Source of the DNA: CAZGMJ01 sp964526785
Lineage (GTDB): Bacteria > Planctomycetota > Phycisphaerae > Sedimentisphaerales > Anaerobacaceae
Reading direction: 5' to 3'
Assembly (NCBI GenBank): GCA_964526785.1
Contig: CAZGMJ010000003.1
Coordinates: 1 to 64,000 of the forward strand
DNA length: 64,000 nucleotides
The notes beneath the pieces were generated by a model, which saw only the letters and a list, made by a program, of their open reading frames with translations, did not search any database and was not told the DNA's origin. The position numbers were made by a program, and so were the translations under genes. Below are positions 27,000 through 36,135 of the stretch, in pieces. Position 1 is the first letter of the stretch; the number at the start of each line of letters is the position of its first letter.

Positions 27000-27977
27000 T
27001 CAGTCCGTATGCGTGTTCTTCGATTCGATATACTGCTTTATCTCGATCACCATGTCGGGGTCTGTCTCGAACGGCAGACAGCCCGTTCCTATGCAAATTC
27101 GGCGTGTATTCTGTGCAAGAGCGACTACTCTGTCAACTTCCTTTTTGGCGTCCTCCAGGTTTTTCGATATCAGGGGGCGCGGGTCCATGTTGATGCGGAC
27201 TTCGACTTCGGGGTGCGTCCGCATCTTCTCCATGAAGGCCGCCTGGTCGGTCGCAACGGGACAGCACAGGTATCCGGTCCCCGTCTGGAGGATGTAGTCG
27301 AGTATGGGATAGGTATCCCCGCCGAGAATGCAGGGAACCGGGTGGCCGACGACATCGGCGGTCTGCCGCATGATAGCGATCAACGCCGGCAACTCGACGT
27401 CGCGGAACTGATCGGGCGAAAGCAACGGCGGAGCGGCGGCGGACTCGAAAAAGGCGATATTCAGTCCATGCTGCGCAACAGCTCTGCAGAACTCCACCTG
27501 TCCCCGGACGAGGTGCTCCAGGGCGGCGAGGACAGCCGCCGGATCGGCGAAGACTTCACACAGCAGATTCTCAAAACCCATCAGGTTGGTCGCGAGCGAG
27601 AAAGGGCCGCTGAGCGGCACTCGCACATCAGCATGGGGGCACTCCTGCCGTATCCTGCGAGCGACACCGAGCACCATTGGCACCCGACCGTCCCGCGCGG
27701 GATCGAACGGCGCGAGGTTCAGCAGTTGACGTGTGGATGAAAACGGATGTCTCGATATTGCCGGGATGCCATTGCCCGAGGGTTCTGCGACTTCGGCACC
27801 GTACGCTTCGGCCTCCAGATTGTATATGTCAATGCCGACTACAATGGGCCGGTGTTCGTAGAGACGCCAGGCCTTGATGTGAGCCTTTGCCATCAGATCG
27901 GCGTCCCGCGAGGCGCGCCAGGGGCTGGTCTCAACGACCCGTGCAGCATGTTCATAAATGGAAGGAGCAAATCGCAT
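27000..27977 (-). CDS. Uroporphyrinogen decarboxylase-type protein (UroD/MtaA superfamily), first copy
   Basis: 325 aa UROD-superfamily TIM-barrel. Its PLSGPFSLATNLMGFENLL segment, PCILGGDTYPIL (at the usual HxCG..T position) and CIGTGCLPFETDPDMV tail fit methylcobamide:CoM-type methyltransferases better than heme-pathway HemE. Only about 25% similar by eye to the second copy at 24152-25183, so not a recent duplicate. It lies 17 bp upstream of the Nramp-related gene and 26 bp downstream of the dehydrogenase gene, within a tight same-strand operon. Confidence 0.78.
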   Translation of the reverse strand: MRFAPSIYEHAARVVETSPWRASRDADLMAKAHIKAWRLYEHRPIVVGIDIYNLEAEAYGAEVAEPSGNGIPAISRHPFSSTRQLLNLAPFDPARDGRVPMVLGVARRIRQECPHADVRVPLSGPFSLATNLMGFENLLCEVFADPAAVLAALEHLVRGQVEFCRAVAQHGLNIAFFESAAAPPLLSPDQFRDVELPALIAIMRQTADVVGHPVPCILGGDTYPILDYILQTGTGYLCCPVATDQAAFMEKMRTHPEVEVRINMDPRPLISKNLEDAKKEVDRVVALAQNTRRICIGTGCLPFETDPDMVIEIKQYIESKNTHTD

Positions 27978-28003
27978 TTTGGATGTAACTCACGTTGACC
28001 AGA

Positions 28004-28933
28004 TCATTGATTGTGCTTCGGTGCTTCGGGGTCTCGCCGTCGGCGCCTGATTTCCCTTATTACTGCGGCGTTGTCCAGATCGGCGTCGCCGGCACGGATG
28101 GCTTGTTCGAGAAGGTCCAGATGCACTGTGGAGAGCGGCAATTCCTGTCCCGCCTGCCGGGCATACTTGAGCATAAGCGAAATGTCCTTTCGGTGCTGGC
28201 GAATCCGCGATTGGGGCGAAAAATCGCCGCTGAGCATCTTGTCGCCCTTGGCATCCATCGCCATCGAGTATGCAGGCGAAACCCTGAGCATTCTCAGGAA
28301 CATCTCCAAATCAAGGCCCAGCTTTTCGGCAAACACAAGTCCTTCGGCCAGCACCGTCCGATTGAGTCCCAGGATAAGATTGCTCGCCAGTTTGGCCCTG
28401 GAACCGGCACCCGTAGGGCCAAAATGGAAGACGTTCCCGGACAGGGCATCCAGAATGTCACGACATGCTGCGAGGTCGTCCTGCCGTCCACCGACCATCA
28501 GCGCAACATCGCGCCGCCGCATCTGATTGCTCGATCCCGAGACAGTCGCATCCATAAACGCGACACCGCGAGTTCTCAGTCGATCGGCCAAAGCAACCGC
28601 GGCGTCAGGATCGCCGGTGGTGGTATCGATGATATACTGCGGCAGCCGGTCCGATGTGCAGATACCGTCAGAGCCTTCAACAACGTCGAGGACGGCCTCA
28701 CTGTCGGGCAGCGACAGGACAATACGGTCCGCGGCATGGGCAACGTGCGCCGGGGAATCGGCGGACCAGCCACCGAGATTACGCAGGTCGCTCATTCTTT
28801 CCGGATCGATATCGAAGCCAACGACCTGGAATTCCCGCGACGCCAGCACCTCGGCGATAGCCGAGCCCAGCAGGCCCAAACCGACAAGGCCGACGGTGGC
28901 GGTATCGCTTTGTTGCGGATTTGATACATTCAT
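28004..28933 (-). CDS. Beta-hydroxyacid dehydrogenase (3-hydroxyisobutyrate/tartronate semialdehyde reductase family)
   Basis: 309 aa NAD(P)-dependent enzyme. The N-terminal Rossmann motif GLVGLGLLGSA (about 14-24), the substrate loop DATVSGSS (about 127-134) and the catalytic lysine block GAGSRAKLASNLILG (about 175-189) are all present. The exact hydroxyacid is unknown; glycerate, tartronate or hydroxyisobutyrate types fit. It follows a sodium symporter after 9 bp, suggesting that the imported solute or its product is oxidised or reduced here. Confidence 0.85.
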   Translation of the reverse strand: MNVSNPQQSDTATVGLVGLGLLGSAIAEVLASREFQVVGFDIDPERMSDLRNLGGWSADSPAHVAHAADRIVLSLPDSEAVLDVVEGSDGICTSDRLPQYIIDTTTGDPDAAVALADRLRTRGVAFMDATVSGSSNQMRRRDVALMVGGRQDDLAACRDILDALSGNVFHFGPTGAGSRAKLASNLILGLNRTVLAEGLVFAEKLGLDLEMFLRMLRVSPAYSMAMDAKGDKMLSGDFSPQSRIRQHRKDISLMLKYARQAGQELPLSTVHLDLLEQAIRAGDADLDNAAVIREIRRRRRDPEAPKHNQ

Positions 28934-28942
28934 GGCGTCGGT

Positions 28943-30748
28943 CTACAATCGCAGAAGTGCATACATCACTGCCACACATGCCAGGCAAATCGCGAGGGTA
29001 ATCAGAAATCCTATGGTCGATTGAGCACTGGGCTTGACGATGAAGAGCCCCCCCGCCGTTATGAGGCGTCGATCTTCGGGCACGGCTCGGTCGAGCGGCA
29101 ATTTCAGATCGTCTTCACGGCCTATCGGCGTGTAGATACGAGTGTAGAAGTCGTCAACGATTTCGGGCGACGGCGCCCTGGTCAGAAGGCTGCCCACCAC
29201 GCCGCCGGCAACACCCGTCAGCAACGGTGCTGCGATAGTCGTCAGGCGAGTGAATACGAGTCTTGTTGCATCGCCGCCGCCGGTCCATCCAAGGATGCCG
29301 ACACTTTCGAGCCAGCGCAGAATGCCGGCATCGGCAGACCACACGCGGATACCTTCGTCGATTGTGAGCAGGCCGCTTTGGACCATGTCGATCTGGCTCC
29401 ATGCGACGAAGTATCGCGTCAGCAGGAAGACTGTCGAGGCGAGAATTGCGGCGGCGAAAACGCCCGCCGTGTTCATGCGTCGCCAGAGAATACCCATCGC
29501 CGTGCAAATGCCGATCAGGCTGAGGATGTTGAAGTAGTCCAGCAGGGCCTTGACGATGCTGCTTCTCATGGCAATGGCGATGCAAAGCGCCATCAGGGCG
29601 ATAACGACGCCCACCCGACGGGTAACGTTTACGAGTTGCTCGTCGGTGGCGTCGGGTCTGATATAGGTGCGGTATATGTTCTGAGAAAAGAGTCCTGCGA
29701 CGGTAACCTGCACGGCGTCACCGGAGGACATGGCGGCGGCCATGACGCAGGCGAGCATTACGCCCTGCAGCACCGGGGACAGGAGCAGACGAATCGAATC
29801 GCCGAAGGCCGTTTCGGGATTGACGATGGAGCCTGAGTTGATCAGATATGCCAGCCAGGCGAGTCCGAGCAGAGACCAGCCGATGGTGCAGATGCGTTTG
29901 AGTACGTTGCCATAGGTGAAGCCGACGCGGCCCTGCCACTCGCTCTTTCCGGCTCCACAGACACTCATGAGGTGGGGAAAAGCCAGTGCGGTCAGCGGTG
30001 CGTTAATGCAGAGCAGCAGAACGGTCCAGATATCGAAGGAGCGCGGATCAAAAAGCCGGAGGACGGTCGCATCCTGAATTTCCCGCGCAGCGAGCGTGTC
30101 GAGCATACCGCGGATGCCTCCGACCTCAGGCAAGCGCAGTGCGGCGGGAATCGCAATGAATGACAGGGCAATGATCATTAGTCCCTGAATCGTGTCGGTA
30201 CGAATCGCGGCGATAATACCGCCCCAGTAGCTGTACACGAGGAAGACCGCGGTCGAGACGAGTAGGATTCCGAAGAACCACGGGTCGCTTTCCTTGCCCA
30301 TCATGCCCTGGACGGTCCGAGTGGTTGCGAGCATGACTCCGCCGAGGAAAACGATCATGCCGGCGGAGGCGACGATAATGTAGAGGATACTGGCGGCTTT
30401 GCCGAAGCGTTTTTCGTAGAAGTCCGCCATGGTCAGGTATCGCATGCGGCGAACGACGGGCGCGATGATCCAGTAGAACGGGGTTCCAAAGAGCCACATC
30501 CAGGATATCCATACGCCGGAAGCTCCGGTCTTGACGGTAGCGGTGACTACACCGGCGGCGTTTCCGGGATGCGTACCCGCGCCGAAAGCGTGCATAACCA
30601 TCGAAAACGAGCCAAAACGGCGATTACCGAGCAGGTAGCCTTCCTGGCTGGCCGTTCCCCGTTTGGACCACCAGCCCATGAGGAGCATTCCGATGAAGTA
30701 CAGTACGAGAACGATCCAGATGGCGTAATGTAGGCCAAGCAACTGCAT
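28943..30748 (-). CDS. Sodium:solute symporter (SSS) family transporter
   Basis: 601 aa LeuT-fold secondary transporter with about 13-14 transmembrane helices, typical in length and pattern for sodium-driven uptake of sugars, organic acids or amino acids. The N-terminal RRFGSFSMVMHAFGAGTHPGNAAG segment and the TRVGV/MALCIAI helix pair are recognisable. The substrate cannot be read from the sequence. It lies downstream of a Gfo/Idh/MocA gene (54 bp gap) and directly upstream of a hydroxyacid dehydrogenase, so a sugar-acid or polyol substrate is a reasonable guess. Confidence 0.88.
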   Translation of the reverse strand: MQLLGLHYAIWIVLVLYFIGMLLMGWWSKRGTASQEGYLLGNRRFGSFSMVMHAFGAGTHPGNAAGVVTATVKTGASGVWISWMWLFGTPFYWIIAPVVRRMRYLTMADFYEKRFGKAASILYIIVASAGMIVFLGGVMLATTRTVQGMMGKESDPWFFGILLVSTAVFLVYSYWGGIIAAIRTDTIQGLMIIALSFIAIPAALRLPEVGGIRGMLDTLAAREIQDATVLRLFDPRSFDIWTVLLLCINAPLTALAFPHLMSVCGAGKSEWQGRVGFTYGNVLKRICTIGWSLLGLAWLAYLINSGSIVNPETAFGDSIRLLLSPVLQGVMLACVMAAAMSSGDAVQVTVAGLFSQNIYRTYIRPDATDEQLVNVTRRVGVVIALMALCIAIAMRSSIVKALLDYFNILSLIGICTAMGILWRRMNTAGVFAAAILASTVFLLTRYFVAWSQIDMVQSGLLTIDEGIRVWSADAGILRWLESVGILGWTGGGDATRLVFTRLTTIAAPLLTGVAGGVVGSLLTRAPSPEIVDDFYTRIYTPIGREDDLKLPLDRAVPEDRRLITAGGLFIVKPSAQSTIGFLITLAICLACVAVMYALLRL

Positions 30749-30802
30749 ACAAGCATCCTCACAACCACATCTATGTCCGGCGGCCTGGCAGATCGCAGCG
30801 AC

Positions 30803-31984
30803 TTACATGCGTTCTACAGGCACTTCCGCACCGGCTCTTTCGGCGGAAACGTAGGCGGAGTATATCGTAAGGATGCAGTCGGCGGCAAGGGTGCTGTTGC
30901 TTTCGATGGGTTCGCCGTACGCGATGCCGCGGTAGAAGGCCTCCATTTCCTGCGGATAGCCCGTGAACCAGTCCTCGTCGGGCGACGGCGTCTGCCAGCC
31001 CTGTTTGGTGCCGATCTTCTCGACGGTGTAGATGTCCTTGAAGTATGCTTCGGCGGGGTTGTACGTCTGCATCGCAGTGTTCGGATTGATGTTGCAGATG
31101 CTGCGATGGTTATTGGCGGAGACTTCGAGCCAGTTGTGGATGCCGCCGAGGATGATGTCCGAGGCAAAGATGTCAGCGATGGTGCCATCCTCGAAGACGA
31201 TGTGCATGGCGGAGAAATCGTCAATGTCGTGGTAATCGCATCGAATGTGGCCTTTGTCTTCGAAGTTTTCAAGCCGCGTGATGGCGTGGGTCCGCGCCGA
31301 GACGGCTTTCGGGCGGATGGGTTTTCCGTTGCGTACGTTGCCTTCGACTCCTTTGAGGTACAAAGCCGCCGTGAGCGGGTGACAGCCCTTGCCGATCATG
31401 ACGCCGCCGCCGGAGAACTTCCAGTAGGCGTAAGTTGCGGCGTGCGACCCTGAGTGGGCCTCTTCGCCGTGAATCCAGAGTATTTGCGAGCCGGTCTTTT
31501 CGACGATCTCGCGTTCCTTCTGGATGGACGGGGCGTAGACCCAGTTTTCAGCGTACAGGATGCTGCCCTTGCTGTTCTTTTCGGCATCGAGCATTCGCTG
31601 CACGCTGGCGACGGCGTGGTTCAGGGCGTCCTGTTTGGGAAATGTATCGCCGTTGAAGTCGTCGGAGCCGTCGCCAAAGTAGCCGGTCAGGGGTTTTTCG
31701 ACGATGGCGAACTTATCCTGCTGAAGTGCAGCGACGGCAATCGGCTCGTGGGCTACGGGCGGCGTGCACACATGGACGACGTCCACGTCAGCGATCAGCT
31801 TTTCGAGGCTGTCGTATGCCGTGATCGATCTTTTCTTCGCATACCGGGCGGCCTGGTCGGAGTCGACGGCGTAGACACCGCGGACGTCCACATCGGTGTT
31901 GTATACCTTCTTGAGCGATTCGAAATGAAAGGTAGCTGCAAAACCCGCTCCGACAATGCCCGTTCTTACAGTCTTCTTCTTCAT
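30803..31984 (-). CDS. Gfo/Idh/MocA-family oxidoreductase
   Basis: 393 aa NAD(P)-dependent dehydrogenase of the glucose-fructose oxidoreductase/inositol dehydrogenase family. GIVGAGFAATFH (about 9-20) is the nucleotide-binding motif, HVCTPP (about 72-77) the strand after it, and VEKPLTG (about 94-100) carries the conserved lysine. A later GKGCHPLTAALY includes the histidine typical of the substrate site. The family often oxidises a sugar hydroxyl, including C3 to give 3-keto sugars. It is the first gene of the operon through the transporters, downstream of the pckG terminator. Confidence 0.88.
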   Translation of the reverse strand: MKKKTVRTGIVGAGFAATFHFESLKKVYNTDVDVRGVYAVDSDQAARYAKKRSITAYDSLEKLIADVDVVHVCTPPVAHEPIAVAALQQDKFAIVEKPLTGYFGDGSDDFNGDTFPKQDALNHAVASVQRMLDAEKNSKGSILYAENWVYAPSIQKEREIVEKTGSQILWIHGEEAHSGSHAATYAYWKFSGGGVMIGKGCHPLTAALYLKGVEGNVRNGKPIRPKAVSARTHAITRLENFEDKGHIRCDYHDIDDFSAMHIVFEDGTIADIFASDIILGGIHNWLEVSANNHRSICNINPNTAMQTYNPAEAYFKDIYTVEKIGTKQGWQTPSPDEDWFTGYPQEMEAFYRGIAYGEPIESNSTLAADCILTIYSAYVSAERAGAEVPVERM

Positions 31985-31995
31985 CGGCCTTCCCT

Positions 31996-32034
31996 AAAAA
32001 TGTGAGCAGCGGGCATGTTGCCTGTGCCCGCTGC
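31996..32034 (-). terminator. Rho-independent terminator after pckG
   Basis: Positions 32006-32015 and 32025-32034 form a perfect 10-bp GC-rich stem with a 9-nt loop. On the minus strand a T5 run (31996-32000) follows after 5 nt. It lies between the pckG stop (32065) and the Gfo gene, so pckG and the transporter operon are separate transcription units, at least in part. Confidence 0.8.
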
Positions 32035-32064
32035 CATTAAAGATACGATTGGATGTAAATAGTC

Positions 32065-33945
32065 TCACAAGTCCAACGGAGAAACGTAATCGCCCTTCTT
32101 CTGCTGCAACTCTTGCAGTCTTTGGCGCTGCTGGCCCAGAATATCGAACAACACAGGCGGAGCACCCGGCACATTCTCGCGGTGGTATTTCTCCACTCTG
32201 TCCATCTTCGCCAGGTTCTCCGGCACACGAATGGTGAATTGCTTCACATAGTCTTGCTGACTGTAGTCCTTGCCAAGTGTTTCCTTGAACAACGGCACAA
32301 GGTCCTCATACCTGGGCAGCATGCCGGTCGGCCCTTCAATCGCGTCCACTTCACCGTGCACACGAAGTTCCATCCACTTGACCCACACGTGCTTGTCACG
32401 CACGCCGTTGACGAACTTACCGTCCTGGTCGCGCAGAAAGTAGTTGACCCCGAAGACCAGCGGCGCGTCTGCGACCTTTTTGCCGAACTCCAGGTTATTG
32501 CGTATATACTTGCCCAGCGGAATCGCCACGAAGTCCTGAATACTCATCAGGTTGATCTCAGGCACGCCTTCCTTCCCCACGGTGGCGAATGTCGTTTCGG
32601 TTTCCAGCGAAGCGCCATAAGCAATAATGCCGTGATCCCAACTGTAACTCTGCTGGCATGGCACGTACGCCTTTGGATCGCGACCGCCGTACATAATCAC
32701 CGACAGATCCACGCCCGCCGGATTCTCCAGTTCCGGATCGCAGTTTGCCAGTGCGTCCAGTGTCACGGCATATCGAGCGTTCTTATGGGCACACGGGATT
32801 TCCTTGCCTTCGGCATCTTTCTTCCCTTTGTGCCACTTGCCGGTGAAGTTCTCGCCTTCCTCCGGGATGTCCTCGCCCATGCCCAGCCAGTACGGGTTGC
32901 CGTCTTTGACCAGCACGTTCGAGAAAATCACCTCGCCCGGCTTGTGCAGCACGTCCCAGATCACCGGATCGTCGTCGGAATTCACGTTCTGAATGATGCC
33001 GAAAATACCTGCTTCGGCATTGGCCGCCATGCACTTGCCATCGACCGCACGGAAGTAGGCAATGTCGTCACCGAGAATCAACTCGCCCGGCAGCATCGCC
33101 GTCGAAGTCTTCCCGCACGCACTCGGAAACGCGCCCGCCATATAGGTCTTGCGGCCGCCTTTGCCCTTTACGCCCATCAGGAACATGTGCTCGACCAGCC
33201 AGCCCTCACGATCGGCCTTGCGGATGGTCAGCCGGAGTGCCAACTTCTTCAGGCCCACCGTGTTCCCCGCGTACTGCGTATTGACACTATAGACTTTGTT
33301 CGTGTTATGATCGATGTAGATGCGCTTATTGTCAACGTCAGCGCTCACATTGCGGTCATCGACTCTGCCACTCGAGTGCAGCGTGGCAAAGAACTCCACA
33401 TCTTCATCCCTGGCGGCCTGCTGCTTCATATTCTCATAGCCGGGTCGATACAGCAGGTCCAGGGCGTGCGAAACGTAGAATGAATCGGTGCACTCTACAC
33501 ACGATATGCTGAACGGCGAATCGTTCGGCCCGAGCGTCAGGAACCGCACGGCCATAGTACGCCCCTTCATGGAGCCTTTGAGCAGTCCGCGGACCTCCGC
33601 CAGGCCCTTGTCGCGATCCATCTGATTGAGCGCCTTGCTCAATTCTTCGCCCTGGGGGACCAGATACTTTGTTACGGTCCGATCACGTCCCTGGTCCGTC
33701 GGTCCGTCAAAATGAATCGTGTGTCCCTCAATCGCCAGCGGCTTTTCCTCTTCCAGCTCTTTTGCCATTTCACGTGTATGTTTCATATCTTGAGCCGAAT
33801 CGGTGCCGACCCACACGGCATCCGGCTCGCACAGTTCAACAGCATCGGCCACGAACGCGTGCAATTTGGGACTGGGTACAGCCATCAATCTGTCGTAATG
33901 TTCGGCAGTCAATTTTTCTTTTAGCAGATTTAAGTTCATGCGCAC
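32065..33945 (-). CDS. pckG: Phosphoenolpyruvate carboxykinase (GTP)
   Basis: 626 aa, near the 600-620 aa of GTP-dependent PEPCK. It interconverts oxaloacetate plus GTP and PEP plus CO2, linking the citric acid cycle to gluconeogenesis. The kinase loop is FPSACGKTS (about 285-293), the GTP-type version, followed by an ELILGDDIAYFR metal-site segment and a GRDP block. The start is GTG at 33945 (GGAGG six nt upstream); an ATG two codons later is possible. It is followed by a strong terminator. The adjacent 2-oxoacid:ferredoxin genes concern the same metabolic node. Confidence 0.95.
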   Translation of the reverse strand: MRMNLNLLKEKLTAEHYDRLMAVPSPKLHAFVADAVELCEPDAVWVGTDSAQDMKHTREMAKELEEEKPLAIEGHTIHFDGPTDQGRDRTVTKYLVPQGEELSKALNQMDRDKGLAEVRGLLKGSMKGRTMAVRFLTLGPNDSPFSISCVECTDSFYVSHALDLLYRPGYENMKQQAARDEDVEFFATLHSSGRVDDRNVSADVDNKRIYIDHNTNKVYSVNTQYAGNTVGLKKLALRLTIRKADREGWLVEHMFLMGVKGKGGRKTYMAGAFPSACGKTSTAMLPGELILGDDIAYFRAVDGKCMAANAEAGIFGIIQNVNSDDDPVIWDVLHKPGEVIFSNVLVKDGNPYWLGMGEDIPEEGENFTGKWHKGKKDAEGKEIPCAHKNARYAVTLDALANCDPELENPAGVDLSVIMYGGRDPKAYVPCQQSYSWDHGIIAYGASLETETTFATVGKEGVPEINLMSIQDFVAIPLGKYIRNNLEFGKKVADAPLVFGVNYFLRDQDGKFVNGVRDKHVWVKWMELRVHGEVDAIEGPTGMLPRYEDLVPLFKETLGKDYSQQDYVKQFTIRVPENLAKMDRVEKYHRENVPGAPPVLFDILGQQRQRLQELQQKKGDYVSPLDL

Positions 33946-34211
33946 CTGTTACCTCCAAAAAATCAATTATGGACGTTGAAAGAATCGAAAGATTCTAACA
34001 ATGCGGCACAGGGCCGTCAAAGGGTATTTTGAAAAAAAGGCAAGCGATTCAATAGGAATTGCCTGCAAAGCACCTGAGAGAGCCGGTTCAGAGGCTTACA
34101 GGGGCGGTGAGGCGGTAATTCCGGCTACGCACACCTGATCCGGGAGCAGCCGGCGGACGCCGGTATCCCGCGGCCGCAAAACAACGAGCGGTCCGCCTGA
34201 CATGCGATATG

Positions 34212-35465
34212 TCAACGGGCGCCGGCGGCGTCATACCATTCGCTCTGCAGCCACATGTCAGCGGCCGGCAGGACGTCTTCCAGCTCAAACGCGAAGGCAT
34301 TGTCCCATTGCTCCGTATTCTCGGCCTGTATCGCCTCGGCCTTCTTGCTGTTCCTGATGCGGGGATTGTCGAAGTACGGTCCCCAGCGACGAACGGCTCG
34401 TTTTCGGAGGTATTGCATGATTACAGGCATGTGTACGGCCGGTTCGATCCTGCGTCTGCCGTTGGTGCCATCGGGATACACGACGCTGAGTATCTTGCCC
34501 GCCTCCCATTCATGCAGCGCGATCTCGAGTTTCATTACGAAGCCGTAGCGGTCGAGGACATCCAGGCTGGGGATCGGACAGGAGACGGGGCGGGCGTCCC
34601 TGCACTGTGCAATAGACGGAACCAGCCAGGGCGTGATGTATCCGTCATCGAGGCCTATATCGAAGTTGCGTTTCTTCATGGAGAGGAATATGAGGTTGTA
34701 CGACCACCAGAGGCCGCGTACCTCATTCGACGCTTTGCGGGAGACTTTGCCGGACTGGCCCCCCAGTCTGGCGACCTCTTGATCCAGCAGGACCGTCATG
34801 GCGTCGCTGAAGGAACGGTCGGGATCGCGCAGGGCCCGGACGGCCAGTCGCGTTCCCAGCACGTTGGAAAACGTATCTTCCCAGGAGAATGCGGACTCGA
34901 ATTCAGACAGCACGCCGAGCGTTTTGTATCCGAACCAGGTGAGAACTTCATGCCAGGTCAGGGCCGTGAATGCAAAGTGCTGGGCCAAGGCGATGGAGAC
35001 TTCATGGCATATCTCCTCACGCCGGCGGTCGGATAACTGCCTCCAGTTCACGGGATATGCGAGCGTCACATGGTATACCGACGGTTCATACAGCTTGAAT
35101 TTGAACTGCGTGTTGCCTTCCAGCAGGTTCCGGCGGGTTCGATATGCAATGTTTGCTGTCCAATCCGCAGCCTTGCGCAAATGTGCGATATCGATGTGGC
35201 CGCCGCGGCAGGTGTAGATGATCCCCGTGCGTTCGCTTCCATCGGGAATGTACGTGTGGTTGCCGAGATTGTCCGAGTCCAGGAAGGTGGTTCCCATCGT
35301 TGCGGTGGCAACCGTTGCGCTTCGCATGACGTGGGGCCAGCGAGATGCTTCGCGTTCTTCGAGAAATCGAGCCGATGCGGCATTGGCAAGAAGTAAGCCG
35401 GCAAAAAATGCTCCGTACAGTATGCGTTTCGCGGGGGGCCTGCAAATCCTGTACAGTTCACTCAT
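34212..35465 (-). CDS. Exported protein, possibly DUF4056-like
   Basis: 417 aa from the ATG at 35465. An upstream extension of 95 codons is open but contains no plausible export signal, and AGGAC lies just before this ATG. A signal peptide covers about 1-31 (GAFFAGLLLANAASA). The mature part has a GGHIDIAHLRKAADWT block with two histidines, a LTWHEVLTWFGYKT segment and several Trp-rich motifs. I associate the first block with the uncharacterised DUF4056 family, without certainty. It could be an envelope enzyme. It is divergent from the oxoacid oxidoreductase genes. Confidence 0.6.
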   Translation of the reverse strand: MSELYRICRPPAKRILYGAFFAGLLLANAASARFLEEREASRWPHVMRSATVATATMGTTFLDSDNLGNHTYIPDGSERTGIIYTCRGGHIDIAHLRKAADWTANIAYRTRRNLLEGNTQFKFKLYEPSVYHVTLAYPVNWRQLSDRRREEICHEVSIALAQHFAFTALTWHEVLTWFGYKTLGVLSEFESAFSWEDTFSNVLGTRLAVRALRDPDRSFSDAMTVLLDQEVARLGGQSGKVSRKASNEVRGLWWSYNLIFLSMKKRNFDIGLDDGYITPWLVPSIAQCRDARPVSCPIPSLDVLDRYGFVMKLEIALHEWEAGKILSVVYPDGTNGRRRIEPAVHMPVIMQYLRKRAVRRWGPYFDNPRIRNSKKAEAIQAENTEQWDNAFAFELEDVLPAADMWLQSEWYDAAGAR

Positions 35466-35856
35466 CCCTGATGTCCTGCCACTGACAACAACATATCCTC
35501 TGCGGTGAATCCGATTCCGGTCGGCGCGTTGACGGGTGCGAGACCTTTGCATTTGCCCCATGCGAGCGGGCTCGGTCTGCATGAGCGATCCGGCTATTGA
35601 CCTTGAAAACCGGCCGTTCCGGCAATGCCGCCAGCCACAATGCACAACAGAATACCGTATACGAAGGAGAATGCAACGGGTAATTGGGCCAGCGAGACAA
35701 TGCGGCGAATCGTCAGGCGAGACTGCACGCGACCTGTTGTCTCGGACCAATGGCGATTTTATTTCACTTTACACGGCTCAGCAGTTTCTGGTAGAATTTC
35801 AGATATCGAGCAAAGGAAAATCACGCTATTTCTACTGGGTTTTGATACACAGCTTC
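35466..35856. other. Divergent intergenic region before korD
   Basis: 391 nt without a credible gene. It contains a sigma-70-type promoter pointing right (35768-35797), annotated separately. Frames running through this stretch into korD are open but show no family similarity and lie partly upstream of that promoter. Confidence 0.5.
35768..35797 (+). promoter_or_regulatory. Sigma-70-type promoter for the korDABC-like operon
   Basis: TTTACA (35768-35773) and TAGAAT (35792-35797) are 18 bp apart. Transcription would start near 35804, leaving about a 50-nt leader before the proposed korD start at 35857. This argues against the longer korD frame starting at 35536. Confidence 0.5.
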
Positions 35857-36135
35857 GTGGCCGGTAAAATACATATTGACGTCGAACGATGCAAAGGATG
35901 CGGCCTGTGCGTGCAGGTATGTCGCACGGGCAGTATCCAGATCTCGAAGCAGTCCAACAAGAAGGGCTATTTCCCCGCCGAGCCTTCGGGAGGGCCGTGC
36001 TCGGGCTGCGCGATGTGCGCGATTGTGTGTCCCGATGCGGTAATAGAGGTCGTACGGAACGCGTCGAATACGATTGAATCGGTGCCGGCCAAGGGGAGCA
36101 AGGGCGAGCAGAGCTTAGCCAAGGAGAGAAAGTGA
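35857..36135 (+). CDS. korD: 2-oxoacid:ferredoxin oxidoreductase, delta (ferredoxin) subunit
   Basis: 92 aa from a GTG at 35857 (a TTG at 35842 is the alternative; the start is not secure). Two 4Fe-4S motifs, CKGCGLCVQVC and CSGCAMCAIVCPD, identify the small ferredoxin subunit that passes electrons from the thiamine-dependent core to ferredoxin. The C-terminus is Ser/Lys-rich. A frame open to 35536 adds residues with no family similarity, upstream of a likely promoter. It overlaps the alpha-subunit gene by 4 bp (GTGA). Confidence 0.85.
   Translation: MAGKIHIDVERCKGCGLCVQVCRTGSIQISKQSNKKGYFPAEPSGGPCSGCAMCAIVCPDAVIEVVRNASNTIESVPAKGSKGEQSLAKERK

Noticed and set aside
32113..33483. Long plus-strand frame opposite pckG
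   Set aside because: No family similarity; pckG on the minus strand has all expected motifs.
35536..35856. N-terminal extension of korD
   Set aside because: It has no family similarity and lies partly upstream of a likely promoter (35768-35797), so the short form is preferred.
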